Virus record (IMG/VR): IMGVR_UViG_3300040751_000800
Coordinates: 1 to 23,441 of that record
Source of the DNA: a virus
Strand: one strand, 5' to 3'
DNA: 23,441 nucleotides
The position numbers were made by a program, and so were the translations under genes. Numbering within the stretch: the first letter of the stretch is position 1; every line of letters starts with the position of its first letter. The notes under the pieces are model-generated. The model ran no database searches. It saw only the letters and a list, made by a program, of their open reading frames with translations, and had not been told where the DNA came from. Positions 23,285 through 23,441 of the stretch are shown here, one piece after another.

Positions 23285-23441
23285 ATTACCTTTTCCTCCC
23301 TCGGTAAACACCTACTACCGGAGTTCTTTCCGTAGTAGATCGGTTTATCTGTCAAAAAAAGGACGGGAATTTCATCAACTAGCGTTAGTTGGTCTCATGG
23401 AGTTAAGCGATGCAGGAACATCCGATACTCTACACCCGTCC
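23268..23441 (+). CDS. RusA-like Holliday junction resolvase (5' part, cut by window end)
   Basis: The first 58 codons are visible. The N-terminus LSFELPFPPSVNTYYRS followed by VYLSKKGREFHQ is the typical start of RusA-family resolvases (PPSVN-YYR, then LSKKGREF). The catalytic Asp residues lie beyond the window. An ATG two codons upstream (23262) is an equally possible start. The gene begins inside the ssDNA-binding protein gene, indicating coupling. RusA cuts Holliday junctions made during replication and recombination. Confidence 0.82.
   Translation, partial: MNLSFELPFPPSVNTYYRSSFRSRSVYLSKKGREFHQLALVGLMELSDAGTSDTLHPS

Overview
The window is a stretch of a temperate podovirus-like (short-tailed, T7-type virion) phage genome, not host chromosome. 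Both sides of the candidate attachment site carry phage genes, so the sequence reads as the unintegrated form. The host cannot be named. The attachment core matches the 3' half of a bacterial tRNA-Phe(GAA) gene, and the gene set (T7-like tail proteins, ERF, RusA, M15 endolysin) fits a proteobacterial host.

Left and centre (1-17116, all + strand) is the late operon. In order it holds the tail end of an upstream gene, the major capsid protein, a probable decoration protein, tail tubular proteins A and B, and a gp14-like internal protein. Three large putative DNA-ejection proteins follow, then a long repeat-rich tail fibre with a T7-type N-terminus, a second fibre/receptor-binding protein, and a small fibre-associated protein. 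The operon ends in a lysis cluster: a membrane/coiled-coil protein, a secreted Cys protein, a 39-residue membrane peptide and an M15 endolysin. Nearly every junction is a stop/start overlap (ATGA, TAATG), which suggests translational coupling.

The lysogeny module (17110-18756) is on the - strand. A LexA/CI-type repressor (HTH plus S24 peptidase) overlaps by 4 bases a complete tyrosine integrase, and the integrase gene runs 7 bases into the end of the endolysin gene. The attP core, about 45 bases of tRNA-Phe, lies inside the last part of the integrase reading frame, so integration must rewrite the integrase C-terminus. A 64-base divergent control region with a perfect palindrome, a 7-bp inverted repeat and a tandem heptamer separates repressor from early genes.

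The early recombination operon (18757-end, + strand) starts with a DNA-binding HTH fused to a RecE-like exonuclease. A five-module zinc-finger protein, a small unknown, an ERF annealing protein, another small unknown and a ParB-like protein follow. After a roughly 130-base noncoding stretch with nested helices come a 39-residue membrane peptide, a small unknown, a DUF669-like ssDNA-binding protein and the start of a RusA-like resolvase. Together these look like an exonuclease/annealase/SSB/resolvase recombination set.

The items most worth a second look are the attP inside the integrase gene, the HTH-exonuclease fusion, the regular zinc-finger array, tail-fibre repeats that are nearly identical as protein but extensively recoded as DNA, and the structured noncoding stretch.
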